A DNA stretch of 64,000 nt. Origin: JAMXLO01 sp963818775 (GTDB taxonomy: Bacteria > Pseudomonadota > Alphaproteobacteria > Acetobacterales > Acetobacteraceae). Each line of letters begins with the position of its first letter. Position 1 is the first letter of the stretch. Location of the stretch: the NCBI GenBank assembly GCA_963818775.1, contig CAWFUF010000008.1:1-64000 (forward strand), in the 5' to 3' direction. The notes under the pieces were generated by a model. It did no database searches. It was not told the origin of the DNA and saw only the letters and a program-made list of their open reading frames with translations. The position numbers were made by a program, and so were the translations under genes. Of this stretch, positions 63,481 to 64,000 are shown piece after piece.

Positions 63481-64000
63481 TCAGAATGGCGTATCGCCAC
63501 ACACCGTGATGCGACGCATGATGCGCGTCTCCGCCGGATAGTCGTTGATCGCGAAGTGCTGTGTGCACCGATTGTCCCAGAACGCCAGCGACCCGCTCTC
63601 CCAACGGAACCGGCAGGTGAACTCCGGCCGCGTCGAGTGCTTCTTCAGGAAGTCGATCAGCGGCTCGCTCTCTTCGTCGGTCATGCCGTCGAAGTGCTGC
63701 ACATGGCCGCCGATATACAGCACCTTGCGCCCGGTCTCGGGATGGGTGCGGACCAGCGGATGCACCGACGTCGTCTGCACGTTGCCCGGGTCCTTCACCT
63801 TCATGTGCGACATCGCACGGTCGTAGCGCTGCGCACGCGACTGGCCGCCGTGCTGCTTGAAGTTGTCACCGACACAGACCGTCTGTAACTCGCCGACCAG
63901 CGCTTTCATGCAGTCGGACAGGCTCTCGTAGGCGAGGTACTGGTTGGTGAACATCGTGTCACCGCCGGCCGACGGCACTTCCAGCGCATACAGGATCGTC
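63481..64000 (-). CDS. TauD/TfdA-family Fe(II)/2-oxoglutarate dioxygenase, partial
   Basis: The C-terminal 173 residues of a dioxygenase; the gene continues past the window end. It has VPSAGGDTMFTNQYLAYESL, HPLVRTHPETGRKVLYIG and GSLAFWDNRCTQHFAINDY, with the distal iron-binding histidine and the 2-oxoglutarate arginine (ETRIMRRITVCGD). The first histidine and aspartate of the iron triad lie outside the window. Substrate is unknown; taurine and alkyl sulphonates are typical. Confidence 0.88.
   Translation of the reverse strand, partial: TILYALEVPSAGGDTMFTNQYLAYESLSDCMKALVGELQTVCVGDNFKQHGGQSRAQRYDRAMSHMKVKDPGNVQTTSVHPLVRTHPETGRKVLYIGGHVQHFDGMTDEESEPLIDFLKKHSTRPEFTCRFRWESGSLAFWDNRCTQHFAINDYPAETRIMRRITVCGDTPF

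Overview
The window is GC-rich, densely coding DNA from an alphaproteobacterium, most likely Rhodospirillales and probably Acetobacteraceae. The case rests on hisZ followed directly by purA, a NadQ-type NAD regulator upstream of nadA-nadC, a serC leader hairpin, DUF6476 and DUF1150 small proteins, the Suv3-like helicase / S4 protein / fdxA / carD block, and strong third-position GC. The lineage is an inference from gene content; no rRNA is present.

Layout. 0-0.96 kb: IS256-type transposase remnant and non-coding DNA. 1-7.2 kb: pentose-phosphate operon tkt (frameshifted), gnd, zwf, a HAD phosphatase, tal. 7.2-10.2 kb (minus): nadQ, a double operator, nadA, nadC. 10.3-14.1 kb: a small AAA ATPase and the serine genes serC and serA. 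14.1-16.8 kb: a TfoX-like gene running tail-to-tail into an MBOAT/SGNH acetylation pair. 16.9-19.4 kb: hisZ and purA. 19.4-21.9 kb: a degenerate kinase-like protein with a small membrane protein. 21.9-24.5 kb: rpoH, rluD, a DUF6476 protein and tRNA-Glu. 24.5-26.6 kb: poorly conserved DNA with a secreted tandem-repeat protein and an ISAs1 remnant. 26.7-30.5 kb: infC (frameshifted), thrS and a glycosyltransferase. 30.6-34.4 kb: accessory region with ccdAB, a frameshifted hydrolase, a truncated SDR, the tail of a DUF1998 helicase and a degraded IS630 element. 34.4-39.7 kb: P1 peptidase, GYD protein, mmsA, ogt, a CRP/FNR regulator, tRNA-Leu and DUF1150. 39.7-45.5 kb: surface polysaccharide genes (DegT aminotransferase, nucleotide-sugar dehydratase, undecaprenyl-phosphate sugar transferase) around an orphan solute-binding protein. 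45.5-51.4 kb: MarR, leucyl aminopeptidase, htpG, a YncE-like propeller and a Cj0069-type ATP-grasp protein. 51.8-56.3 kb: Suv3-like helicase, S4 protein, fdxA, carD. 56.3-64 kb: an uncharacterised protein, a Bax-inhibitor membrane protein, a LolCDE-like ABC exporter, a TesA-like esterase, thpR, a GFA enzyme and a partial TauD dioxygenase.

Two themes cut across the window. First, at least five otherwise well-conserved genes (tkt, infC, an alpha/beta hydrolase, a P1 peptidase, a Cj0069-type gene) are each broken by a single-base indel. Two of these are normally housekeeping genes, so uncorrected sequence error is the simplest reading, although each break is visible in the bases. Second, short GC-rich palindromes recur in functional places: one lies in frame inside the ABC permease gene, a related one carries the serA ribosome binding site, and a TTCG-capped hairpin covers the start of the sugar-phosphate transferase gene. 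The best candidates for undescribed biology are the pseudokinase/membrane-protein pair at 19.4-21.9 kb and the secreted repeat protein at 24.8 kb.
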